Positions 21,098 to 32,200 of a stretch of 64,000 nt of DNA are shown in pieces. Positions within the stretch are counted from its first letter, which is position 1, and each line of letters begins with the position of its first letter. The stretch comes from Acrasis kona (lineage: Eukaryota > Heterolobosea > Eutetramitea > Acrasida > Acrasidae). Both the position numbers and the translations under genes were made by a program. The stretch spans positions 1 through 64,000 of the forward strand of contig JAOPGA020001109.1 in the NCBI GenBank assembly GCA_026419775.2. Direction: 5' to 3'. The notes beneath the pieces were generated by a model. The model saw nothing but the letters and a program-made list of their open reading frames with translations, did not search any database and was not told where the DNA came from.

Positions 21098-24000
21098 ATG
21101 TCCGAACTCATATACAAAGGTCCTAACTCTATTGTCACCAGAGAGTTTTGTGAACAAAGACAGAAGAATGTGATTTGCAAAAGGCATAGTGACGAGTACC
21201 CCTCGCTGAGACAAAGAAATAAATTCTCTAAAGAGTTTTTAATGGGACAGAAGTTATCAGCAGAAAATTTTGCTGTACAATATTATGCAAAAGAGGGCAT
21301 CGGCTGCGATGAGAAAATTATTATGGAGGACATTAATGCACTCTCAATACAGCAAATTGTCACTTTTAACGTAAATTAATCACACACTAACAGACGAATT
21401 ATTATATTTAGGGACCATTCAAGGACATTAGACATTTCGTGGAAGTTGCGATGCGGATTGTTGACGCTGTCTCACATGTACATCAAAACAACAATATATA
21501 TCATGGTTCGCTCTCCTCAAATCACATTCTATGGAATGACGAGGAGAAAATCATAAAACTGATTGATTTTTCACTGTCCTCAGAATTAGCGAGAGACTCT
21601 ATAAAAATGACAAACAATCAAAAGTTTGAAGAAAATTTTGTATATAGCTCACCAGGTAAGTAATGATTGAACATGCTTTTTTAAAAACCAAAGAGCAAAC
21701 TGGAAGAATGAACAGAGAAGTGGATTATAGAACGGATCTGTACTCGTTTGGTTAGTTTAACATTTACAACGTCACTAATAACATGTAAGGTGTTGTATTT
21801 TATTACATGCTGACTGGCACAACGCCTTTCGAGGAGGCAACTGACCTTGACCTCATTTATGCAATCGTCGCAAAAAAGCCAGTTCCGGCAGTTGATTTAA
21901 TGCCAGACATACCATTAGAAATTTCTAACATTATATCAAAGCTGTTAGAAAAGAGCGTCGAAGACCGTTATCAGAGTACTTTTGGAGTGAAAGCTGATTT
22001 TATTCAATTCCTCGAAGATCGCGAAAATTTCAAACTAGCAAGGTAACCAATTTTATTTCACATTCTAAAAGTATAAGAGATGATGTGAGGTCGACATTCT
22101 TTGTTTCACAAAAATTATACGGAAGAGAATCCGAACTTAAAACTCTACTTGATAGTTTTGAATCCATATCATCCTGTCAAGTACCATCCATGTTGGTATT
22201 GGTGGCTGGATTTAGTGGGATTGGGAAGACTGCTCTCATCAGTAAGTCAACCTCTTTTTTGTAAAAAAAATAACTTTTTTAGATGAAGTACACATACCTT
22301 TAGCACGTGAAAAAGGTTTCTTCATATCCGGCAAATTCGATCAATTCAAACGAAACACTGTACCGTTTTCATCGTTCGTAATCGCCTTTCAACAATTAGT
22401 GAGTGCAGTCTTGTCAGAACCAAGCGAGCGGGTAGCCTTTTGGAAAGAAAAGATTCTCAAAGAAGTTGGCGATCATGGACAGGTCATCATTGATGCCATA
22501 CCCGATGTACAATTCATCATTGGACCTCAACCGAAACTAATAGAATTAGGAGCCGAAGAGTCGGCCACCCGATTCAAAACAACACTTTTACAGTTCGTGA
22601 ATGCATTTTGTCGACGCGATCACCCGCTGGTCATATTCCTGGACGATCTACAATGGGCCGACATTTCAACATTAAGTTTCATCGAAATACTAATGACGAG
22701 CGAAATCAAACACTTGTTAATATTCGGAGCCTATCGCGATAACGAAGTCAACGACAGTCACCCGCTCATCGTATCCGTTAGAAATTTAACAAAAAAATGT
22801 TGCATCAAAACCATTTCATTATCGCCATTACAACCAAAATACATTTCAAACATGATTAGCGATTCGTTACAAATGAATCATTCTAACGATCCCAACTTGC
22901 ATACATTATCAAACATTGTAATGAAAAAAACATTTGGAAATCCATTCTTCATGGTCATGTACCTCAAAAGTCTCGTCGACGACCATTTGATCCATTTCGA
23001 TTTTGTGAATGGAAAATGGAACATTGATTGTGATCTCATTTCACAACAATCAAAAACAACAGAAAACGTAGTGGAGCTCATGACGGAACGAATCCTAAAG
23101 TTATCAAAGAGCGCTTCAAAAAGTAATGAGCCTCGCTGCATGTTTGGGCAATCGATTCGATTATTACATTTTGAAAAAAGTATACGACAAGATTGAATTC
23201 GATTGTCGAGAAGATTGTTCGCGAGCCATTTGGCCAGTCATTAGAGAAGGATTCATGATTCAATTGGGTCAAAATCCATTGGAGAACAAGTGGCTACACG
23301 AAATTGATTTGACCAACACCACCGAAAATCAAATCGGCCACGATGACGAATCGGATCAATTAAAAAAAATAACCCTACAGTTTCTACACGATCGCGTTCA
23401 ACAAGCAGCTTATGAATTGGTAGATTTGGATCGTCAAGAATTAATTCACGTGACCATCGGTAGAACTTTGTTAACTCATTACAACACAATCATGATTGAA
23501 GATAAATTATTCGACATCATCGCTCACTTACAATTCGGTAAGAACCAAATCACTGATCATGATGAGATTATAAGAGTGGTCGAGTTGACCATTCGAGCGA
23601 GCAAAAAATCACAATTTAGTAACGCGCCTCAACTAACGCTAAGTAGCGCTCAATTCGGAATCGAGTTGCTACGTAAACTATGTCCCGATCAAAACGAAAT
23701 GTGGAGTAGATTAGATTTGTATCATCATTGTTACCAACTACACAGACAATTATGTCACGGTTTATCCCTCATGCTCGAATATCAAAAAGCAGAACAAGTA
23801 TTCGCGATGGTAGAATCACAATTGATGATTACTAATAATCAATTGGATCTCATCGACATGAAGACCTTGCGAGCTAATTATTACGAAGTACAATATCGTT
23901 ATAGAGATACCATCGATTTATCTTGTACATGTTTGAAGATTTTAGGTTTGGAATTACCTTATGGCGATTCCGAATTGGCCCAAAAGCGATTAAAAGAAGA

Positions 24001-27000
24001 AATGCAAAGGGTGAATAAGAACTTGGATGGAAAAAGCATTCACGAATTAACAAATCGACCCATCATGACCGATTTGAAACAATTTCGAAAAATGCAAATC
24101 TTGTGCGGAATTCATTCGCCTACGTATATTATAGGCGAACATGTTGTTTTTGATTTGATAGGTGCCGTGATGGTTAATTTATCGTTGGAATATGGTTACT
24201 GCGAATACACGTCCATTGCATTTGCATATTATGGATTATGCAGTGCCGATCACTCCAAAGATTATTCACAAGCTTATGAATTTAGTAAATTGGCAGTGGA
24301 GCTGAGCATAGGGACGCCTTATCATGGTCGTATATTATTAAATCATAGCGTGGGCATAGATACCTTTTGGGAACCATGGGACACGAACGTGAAACATTTG
24401 AGAGAATGCATTTCTAGTAGTTTATTACATTCTGATCTTAGCATCGTTCATTATGGACAAGGTTACTTGGCTCATATGCAAGCTCAGTACGATGACCTGA
24501 ATACTGTTTTTTTGGTTCATCAATCAACTTGTGATTACTTACAAGCGACCAATCCTACTTTTTATGATTTTATAAGATTGAGTTGTGAGTGGTTACGATG
24601 GTTATGGACACCAAGTGCAAGCGTTGATTTGGTGAAACAAATGGTGGAGCATCATGGAGATACAATAGAGCCCGAACCCAGTCAAACCATGAATATTGCA
24701 GCTTATCATTATGGTAGATTGATGAAAGCATTTTACAGTCGAGATTACAAAAATTGGTTAGAATATGCAGATTTGTGCGTATTGACGCTTAGCAAAGGCG
24801 TGAATCACTTGTTTCATGTTCCAAATACTTTGTTCTATGTTGGCGTTGTTTATTTGTTGAGTCATTACAAAAACACACCGCTCCAAGTCAAATATGAAAA
24901 AATCGCATTTGCAGATCAAGTGATTGAAATGTACAAGACGATAAGCCAAAACAATCCAAATAACTTTGAGGCCATGTACTTTATATTATTGGGCGCGAGA
25001 AGCATAAGCAACAATGATATCCTCCAAGCAGCACAAAGATTAGAACAAGCCACCAGAAGAGCAAGTAAATACAAGAATACATTAATGCAAGCAGTCGCTT
25101 ACGAAATTATCGCAGAAATGTGGGAAAGAATGGGTTGTTGTCGTTCGCATTACCTTGATTGCTTAACAAAGAGTATTTATCTCTACAATGCACATGGAGC
25201 GATTGGTAAGGTTGACGTGATGACCAAACAACATCAACATGATGTAGAACTACCCTACTTGGAACCCAACATGCCTCTAGTACTCTTGCGCTTAGGAAAC
25301 CACTTGGTAACGGTCCACAACAATTCACAATTAGATCATTTGGCAATTACAATGATGAGCAGTTCCATTACTTTGGAAATGAGTCTGGACGAATTACTTA
25401 ATTACCTCATGAAGATTATCATTCAATACGCTGGAGCAACCAGAGGTGTTTATGTTCTAAATAACCAAGATGTTGGAGAAATGACGGTCGTTGCTGAAGG
25501 CGGAATCGATCACGTACAAATGACTGCCGTCAAAGTGGTCCCGCTACAAGAATACGACTTGCCCAGAGGACTCATTTATCACGTAGCAAGAACCAAAGAA
25601 TACGTAATCACTGGTTCGTCGTCGACATCTTCATCATCTACATTATCGTCGTCCACATCTTCACCACCACCTGCTTCTCCACATCCATCTTCCATCACCA
25701 ACACTCAATTATTCAAACAAGATTTGGATCCAAAAGCACAATCAGTGTTATGTTTTCCAGTCATCAGAAACGATCAATGCAGAGCAGTGTTATATTTGGA
25801 AAACAAGTTAGTAAAAGATGCATTTAACGTGCAACATGCACAAATCATGAGTTTATTAACCACACAAATTAGTTTAGTTCTCGAAAACTCAAGATTAAGT
25901 TCGCTATTAGAAAGCGAAAGAAAGTATAAAAACGCAACGCTTCAGTTACAACAAGCCAAGAAGAAATTGGAAGAATTTATAGATATTTTATGTCACGAGT
26001 TACGTAATCCACTCAATGTAATTTGTGGTAATTCAGATTATATTCTAGAAAATAATCATACGTTACCCAATCACTTGGATTCGACCGATGTAATCATGAA
26101 CGAATTGGAAGATGCTTTAAAGTGTACAGGAACGGCAGCTGATCAATTAAAAGACATCATTGATAACGTATTGACGGCGAGTATGTTGGAGAACAATAGC
26201 GTCAAGTTATTATTGATTCCGTTCGATCCCTTTTCGTTACTTTTGGATATTTGTAATTTATTTTTGGACAAGACCAAGGAAAAGAATGTGAAATTGACAA
26301 ATCACATTTCATCGATGGATCATTCGAGATCGAGCATGTTACTCTTGGGCGATCCTTATCGCATAAAGGAAGTGTTGATCAATTTATTGAGTAATGCTTT
26401 CAAATTTAGTAAACAAGACGGAAACATTTTTGTAAATTGTGAATTGAATCCCATTCAGGATTCTAAATTTGTTGTGAAGTTCACAGTAAAGGACGATGGT
26501 TGTGGAATGAGCGAAAGAGATGTGAATCGAATCATGAACATTGGTCAATCCAGCACGATCAATACCTTTCAATTAGGTCTAAAAATCAGCAAAGAGCTTT
26601 GTGAATTGATGGGTGGTAATATTACGGTAGAAAGTAAGGTGAATCATGGAAGTGTTTTTTATGTGACATTGACGCTGAGTTCACCGGGTGGTTCTAGTAC
26701 GGTCAGTACCGTCAGTGATCAAGAATCTAGCAGCGATAGCTTCTCTAGTGGTACTAGCGGAAGTAATCCTGATCATAATGGTGCTGATCTGGGTCAAATA
26801 AAAGTGTTGGTTGTTGATGATAATCACATCAATCAGAAAATACTATGTAGGTTGTTACAAAAGAATGGTTATTATTGTGAAGTGGCTTCTGATGGGTTGG
26901 AAGCTGTGCAGTTAATTGCTGGCTCTCAATTCGATGTGGTGCTCATGGATATAGAAATGCCAGTGTTAAATGGCATAGAGGCTACTAAGCGAGTGAGGCA

Positions 27001-27184
27001 AATGGAGTCCGAAAGGTGCTCTAAAAAAATGTTACCCATTATCGGTGTGAGCGGTAACGCTAGAGATGAGGTGGCGGATGTGGTAAAGGAGTGTATGATG
27101 AATGGTTATATCTCTAAACCGTATATGAGCGGTGAAGTGGTCTCGACCATTGAAAGTGTAATGAAGAAGAATAAAATAAAATAA
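21098..27184 (+). CDS. hybrid kinase: pseudokinase-AAA ATPase-GAF-histidine kinase-receiver
   Basis: About 1,960 aa from introns at 21371-21411, 21656-21693, 21751-21789, 22043-22089 and 22239-22282. Order: degenerate Ser/Thr kinase (residues about 1-275: YHGSLSSNHIL replaces HRDxxxxN, IDFSLS replaces DFG); AAA-type predicted ATPase with P-loop GFSGIGKTAL near 315 and Walker B LVIFLDDLQWAD near 441; a long helical TPR-like region; GAF about 1355-1530; HisKA with LCHELRNPL (phospho-His about 1562); HATPase_c with LINLLSNAFKFS, DDGCGMS and GLKIS; receiver with VLVVDDN and phospho-Asp in VLMDIEMP (about 1880). The plan matches fungal and protist Chk1/Phk-like hybrid sensors. The frame shifts by one base near 23105-23125, between KLSK and LQKVMSLAACLGNRFD; since all domains are intact this may be a sequencing error. 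It likely senses an internal signal and feeds a phosphorelay. Confidence 0.85.
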
Positions 27185-27198
27185 TGAATGGTTTACAT

Positions 27199-28026
27199 TT
27201 AATTTGATTTGCTTTTGGGTAGAATTTTGGTCTCGATAATGTTTTTAAATTCGCTGTAGCACCGGTCAAAGTCGTCGTTTATGATGACGTGATCGAATAA
27301 TTGTTTGTCGTTCATGAATGACATTTCTTTGGTAGCGTTGGAGACACGTAGTGCAATCTTGTCCTCCGATTCGGTCATTCTGCTTCTTAGGCGTTGTTCT
27401 AAGTCTTGTATTGATGGTGGTCGAACAAAGACCGTGACCACTGGCCTCAAGTTTGATCTTTTGATTTGTTGTGCTCCCTGTACGTCCACATCCAATATGC
27501 AACATCTTCCACCTCTAATTACTTTTTGAACAGAATCATAACTTGTACCGTAAATGTTGCCATGGACTTCTGCACTTTCTAAAAACTCTTCGTTATTTAA
27601 CTTGCTTAATATGGTTTCTTTATCGGTAAAGTGATAGTGTACTCCGTTCACTTCATTTTCTCGTGGAGCTCTTGTAGTGTGCGATACACTAAAACCAAAG
27701 TACGAGGGATATTCTTTCATGAGCTTCTCCACAAGAGTACTTTTGCCAACACCTGATGGACCAACAATTACTAGTGGTGGTATGAAATTGTCCGTTTCTT
27801 CAAGATCCTCTTCTTCGCCTTCAGGGAATGGGGTTGGTAATCCACATTGCCCTGCAAAATAACTAAAATGTTACTCAAAATTGAATACAATGACATACTT
27901 GGCAGACCACTTGTACGTATCTTTTGGTTGTTCTCTTATAATTTTTTTTGTATAATCCTTAATTATGGATCCTAAATCCTGTGGTATATTAATCTGCTCA
28001 GCACTCCATAAAACCTTATTGTCCAT
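27199..28026 (-). CDS. RIIa/Dpy-30-like domain fused to guanylate kinase
   Basis: Intron 27863-27898 joins two exons into 263 aa. Residues about 8-45 read IPQDLGSIIKDYTKKIIREQ then P-x-D-x-Y-x-W-S-A-x-Y-F, the docking/dimerisation fold of PKA regulatory subunits and Dpy-30 proteins. From about residue 70 comes a full guanylate kinase: P-loop GPSGVGKST (about 76-84), FGFSVSHTTRAPRENEVNGV for GMP binding, HYHFTDKETI, EVHGNIYGTSYDSV, CILDVDVQGAQQIK, and the LID Arg region RLRSRMTESEDKIALRV. It should convert GMP plus ATP to GDP plus ADP. The docking domain suggests anchoring, as for axonemal kinases tethered through AKAP-like helices. The 3' end is only 14 bp from the hybrid kinase stop (convergent). 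Confidence 0.85.
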
Positions 28027-28086
28027 GTTCAAAATTGTAGGGAATCAACTAAAAACAGCGCCAACGTAAAAACTTTGTAAAAAACA

Positions 28087-28950
28087 ATGGTTGGCAAATC
28101 GGTACAGAAGGAACTCTCCGAAGAGGAGCTTGAAGAACTGAAAGAAATATTTGATTTGGTGGATAGGGATAAATCGGGATTTATAGATACAAGTGAACTG
28201 GCTGATTTATTACAAACCTTGGGATTGAAAACATCACAAGAACAAGTTAATCGTATGGCTTTGGAATGTACAAGTGATGGACAGAATTTAAAATTCAAGG
28301 AATTCGTATCGGTTTGTTCTAAAAAAATTGACGCAAGCTACACAGCAGCTCAACTCAGCAGAGCATTCAGACACCACGAAGATCCGACAAGACCAGGTTT
28401 GATTAGTACAATCAAGCTAGAACAAATTCTAGTTGACGATTCAATTGAAAGGTCGAAAGCTTTTGAAGTGGTCGAATCCTTAGATCCTGATGAGACGGGG
28501 TATGTTGATTACATGAGCTACATAAATATTCTCAATGCTGACATTATGCAAAACGTATCACTGTTTACACTAGAGGGAATGAGTAAAAAATTCATCATTA
28601 CATTAACGAAGAAACTATCACCTCGCATGTACAGACCAGGAGACAACATTGTGAAGAAGGGAGAAGTAGGAAGAGAAATGTTTTTTGTTGCAAGCGGGTC
28701 AGTTCAAGTAGTTAGTGACGACATACCTGTTAAAGTATGGGCAACACTAGGAGAGGGGAAATTTTTTGGAGAAATTGCACTCATCTTTGATCAAAAAAGG
28801 ACTGCCACAGTAAGAGCATACGGATACGTCGATGTGTTTGTGCTAAATCAATCTGATTTCAATATGGTATCTGCAAAATTCCCCAAAGAGGTGCAGCTAA
28901 TAAGAGATGAAGCGTCCAAGCGTATAGCAGCGTTAACAGCTCCAAAATAG
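28087..28950 (+). CDS. EF-hand and cyclic-nucleotide-binding domain protein
   Basis: Intronless, 287 aa. The N-terminal half is calmodulin-like: EF-hand 1 (DRDKSGFIDTSE) is canonical; the next two are degenerate, and the fourth (DPDETGYVDYMS) has Ser at the last liganding position instead of Glu. Residues about 175-275 are a cNMP-binding domain: RPGDNIVKKGEVGREMFFVA, then FFGEIALI and KRTATVRA, which form the phosphate-binding cassette with the key Glu and Arg. No kinase, channel or membrane segment is attached, so this is a stand-alone dual Ca2+/cyclic-nucleotide sensor. It is divergent with the guanylate kinase gene, 60 bp between starts, so they probably share a promoter region. Confidence 0.85.
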   Translation: MVGKSVQKELSEEELEELKEIFDLVDRDKSGFIDTSELADLLQTLGLKTSQEQVNRMALECTSDGQNLKFKEFVSVCSKKIDASYTAAQLSRAFRHHEDPTRPGLISTIKLEQILVDDSIERSKAFEVVESLDPDETGYVDYMSYINILNADIMQNVSLFTLEGMSKKFIITLTKKLSPRMYRPGDNIVKKGEVGREMFFVASGSVQVVSDDIPVKVWATLGEGKFFGEIALIFDQKRTATVRAYGYVDVFVLNQSDFNMVSAKFPKEVQLIRDEASKRIAALTAPK

Positions 28951-29244
28951 CAACCTGAATTGCAAATAGCTACAGATAGTTGGGGCAATTTAAAAATTCA
29001 ACGGCTATAGTTTAAACTACTTTTCCTTTGAATTAGATATATCTTATTTGGTACAAAACGTGACACAAACCAATCCATGAACAATGTTGTTTGTTGAAAC
29101 TTCTTTATCACTAATTACACTGCAAATAAAAACTTGTTGATATTTACCCCTTTGTGCTCAAAGCCAGTAGTTATAGATAATATTCATTATTCAAATTGGA
29201 ATTAGAAGGGTTGTCTTGTAACGTACAGTGACTAATTTTCCTTC

Positions 29245-32200
29245 ATGTCAAATAAAGTAAGAACTACACTCAGAGTACAAAAGTCGAAGAAGCTATTGAG
29301 GAGTTCAACTGACACATGGTCGTTGTCACAAGTTTCCTCTCCAAGGTCTCTTCCTTCGACTCCTAATTCGTCTCTAAACTCGTCAACGTCATCGCCAAAC
29401 TCTCCAAAACCAAACAAGAAAGCAGAAAAATACCAATCGTATACGAACGTTATAGACGCTAATACTGACGTGGCCTCGCCAGCCAGAAATCAAATCGAAA
29501 ATGGAGGTGATTCTGATGATGAACTAGATGACCCTACACTTATACGGATTCATCAGTTAGACAATGAGAAGCAAAAGATTTCGGCAAAAGACTTCATGGT
29601 GATCAAAGACATTAAGCAACTATCTAATAAGGTTGATTTCATAAACACAAATTCTGATTCGAATACAAGAGGCTACCAAGTATCTGCACCAACGGTGACA
29701 TCAAAAATGAAGTTTTCACAATTCCGTAATTTAACACAACAAGCAAAAAGACAGCAAATACAAAACCAAGAGCCACATTCTGTAATCTCCACACGGAGTA
29801 CCCACGAGCAGCAAGAATTTATACCTGTTAGATTATACAGTCATGAACATGACAACCCAAATTATGAACTGGAACAAATAATAGAAATAAATGAACAAGA
29901 ACAAGAACAAGATAAAAACAGACATGTCAAACAAATGCAAGACCAACTAATACAGAATATTCAAAAGTTAAAAGAGCAACCAAGGTCAACAACAACAGCA
30001 ACAAACAACATTTATGACTACTTTTCAAGTGACGACGAAGACCAAAAAGAACCCATCAAGAATAACATTATAATTGTACCAATCAACGATAACGTTCAAT
30101 CAGAACGTCATTATGGAAACATCCAATCAAAGAAACTTTTAGTAAACACCAACAAAACGGAACCTGTTACCACTGAAACCACACAACCGCCCCATCATTC
30201 AACACTTTCAAACAATCCATCATCCATCAAAACCTTCCACATCAATCACAACACAACAAACAATGAATCCATCAAACCATCACCTCAAGTCATACATCAA
30301 GAAAATCAACTTTTAGAATTACAGCAACAACTACAACACCAACAATTACAACAACAAATACAGCAGCAACAACAACAACGACGAATCAAACAATTGGACC
30401 AACAGTATGCCAATCAAATATCAGAACACGCCAACCGCACATTACAGGACCTACAAAAAACATCAAAACAGTCACAAGATCAAATCAACCAAATCACTCA
30501 AAAACTAATCAAACAGTTAGATAGTTACACCGACGTTGAAAAAAAAATACAATCTCAAATCAACAACAGCATCAAAAAAGCACAAGCTCTAACCGACAAA
30601 GTAGACACCATTGACACCAAGACACAAAAATACATTCAGCAATCCAATCAACTCCTACATTCTAATCGAACCAAAAGATTAGAACAAAGTATATTCGGAG
30701 CACCTCCCAATCAAAAACAATCAAAGCAAAATGCTAGTCAACCCCAACAACAACTTTTACAAAAAAAACAATTATTAACAGACACGAGTCAATTCCCAAA
30801 TCTACTCAAACCACCCAACTGGACCACCAACCAAATTTCAGAATCATCACCACCCATCATACCCAGTCATGACCAAGTACTTGTTTCCGAAAAGAAACAC
30901 ATTTCAGAGTTATTAGATCAGGTAGTGATTCGACAAGACGATACTTTGAATCAATTAGAAAAACTAAAATTAGATTTCAGAATCAAATTAAAAAATCAAC
31001 GTGGTGATGATTTTCATTTCCATCGAGATGGAGAATTGGACGAAAATGATGATTTATTAGACATTAACGATATTTTAAAAACAGCTCGTAAGAATGCAAA
31101 ATTAGATCAAATCACCAACGTTCCATCATCATCATCATCAACATTTAAATTGATCCAAAATGATAATCACAAAACATCATCACCTACCAATGTGGATCAA
31201 ATCAAAACAAAGTATCCTGATCTGGCATCGAGATTACTCAAGTATTCAGTATTAAGCGAAATGGAAAGACAAGAACAAATCAAATTAAAAATGCAACAAG
31301 AAAAATTAGAAAAGGAAAAGAAACAACAAGAAGAAGAAGAAGAACGAAAGAGAATATTAAAACTACAACAAGAACAACAACAACTAGAAGAAGAATTAAG
31401 AAGGAAAAAAGAACAAGAGCAAGAAGAAGAGAATAGATTAAAGAAATTAAAACAAGAACAAGAGCAAGAAGAAGCATTGAAGAGAAAACAACAAGAAGAA
31501 GAGAAGAGAAAAGAAGAAGAAGAGGAATTAATAAAGAAGAAAAAGAGAGAAGAAGAAGAAAGGGAATTGTTATTATCGAATGATCAAATGACACAAACAA
31601 CTCCATCTAATCAACCATCATCATCGTCATCATCATCTCCCTTTTCCAAAATACTATCATCATCACAATCTAATCCATTTCCAATTCCACATTTTCAATC
31701 GCCACCACCCATTCAACAAATTTCAACATTTGTACAAACTGATTCACCACCTTCGCCTCCATCTCCACCCAATCAACAACAAGAACCAACGATTATCGAA
31801 AAAGTTTCAATTTTGAAAAAATCAAATTTCCATCCATCTAATTTACAAAATGTAATTGATCAAGATCGAATCGAATCAATCATCAAACAACAACAATTAG
31901 AACAACAAATGAACCTGTTAGAAAGGTCACGTATTGCGCGTGATTTGAAATCGAATATGGATTTACAATTCATTCAAGAAACAAATCATGATGGAGATGA
32001 ATCGAACAGTTTGATTTTTACAAATTATAAAATTAAAAAAGTACGTTTTGAACAAGAAGAAGAAGAACGACTAATACGAAATGATGATGGAAATGGAAAT
32101 GAAAAATTAGAAATGGAGAAATTAGTCGATGAATGTACCGATCGATGTATTCTTTATATTCATCAACAATTAATGAGCGACATCTTGTTACAAATTTCAT

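Noticed and set aside
31280-31606. Minus-strand Leu-rich hydrophobic frame
   Set aside because: Antisense shadow of the Glu/Lys/Gln coiled coil in the 1,556-aa gene.
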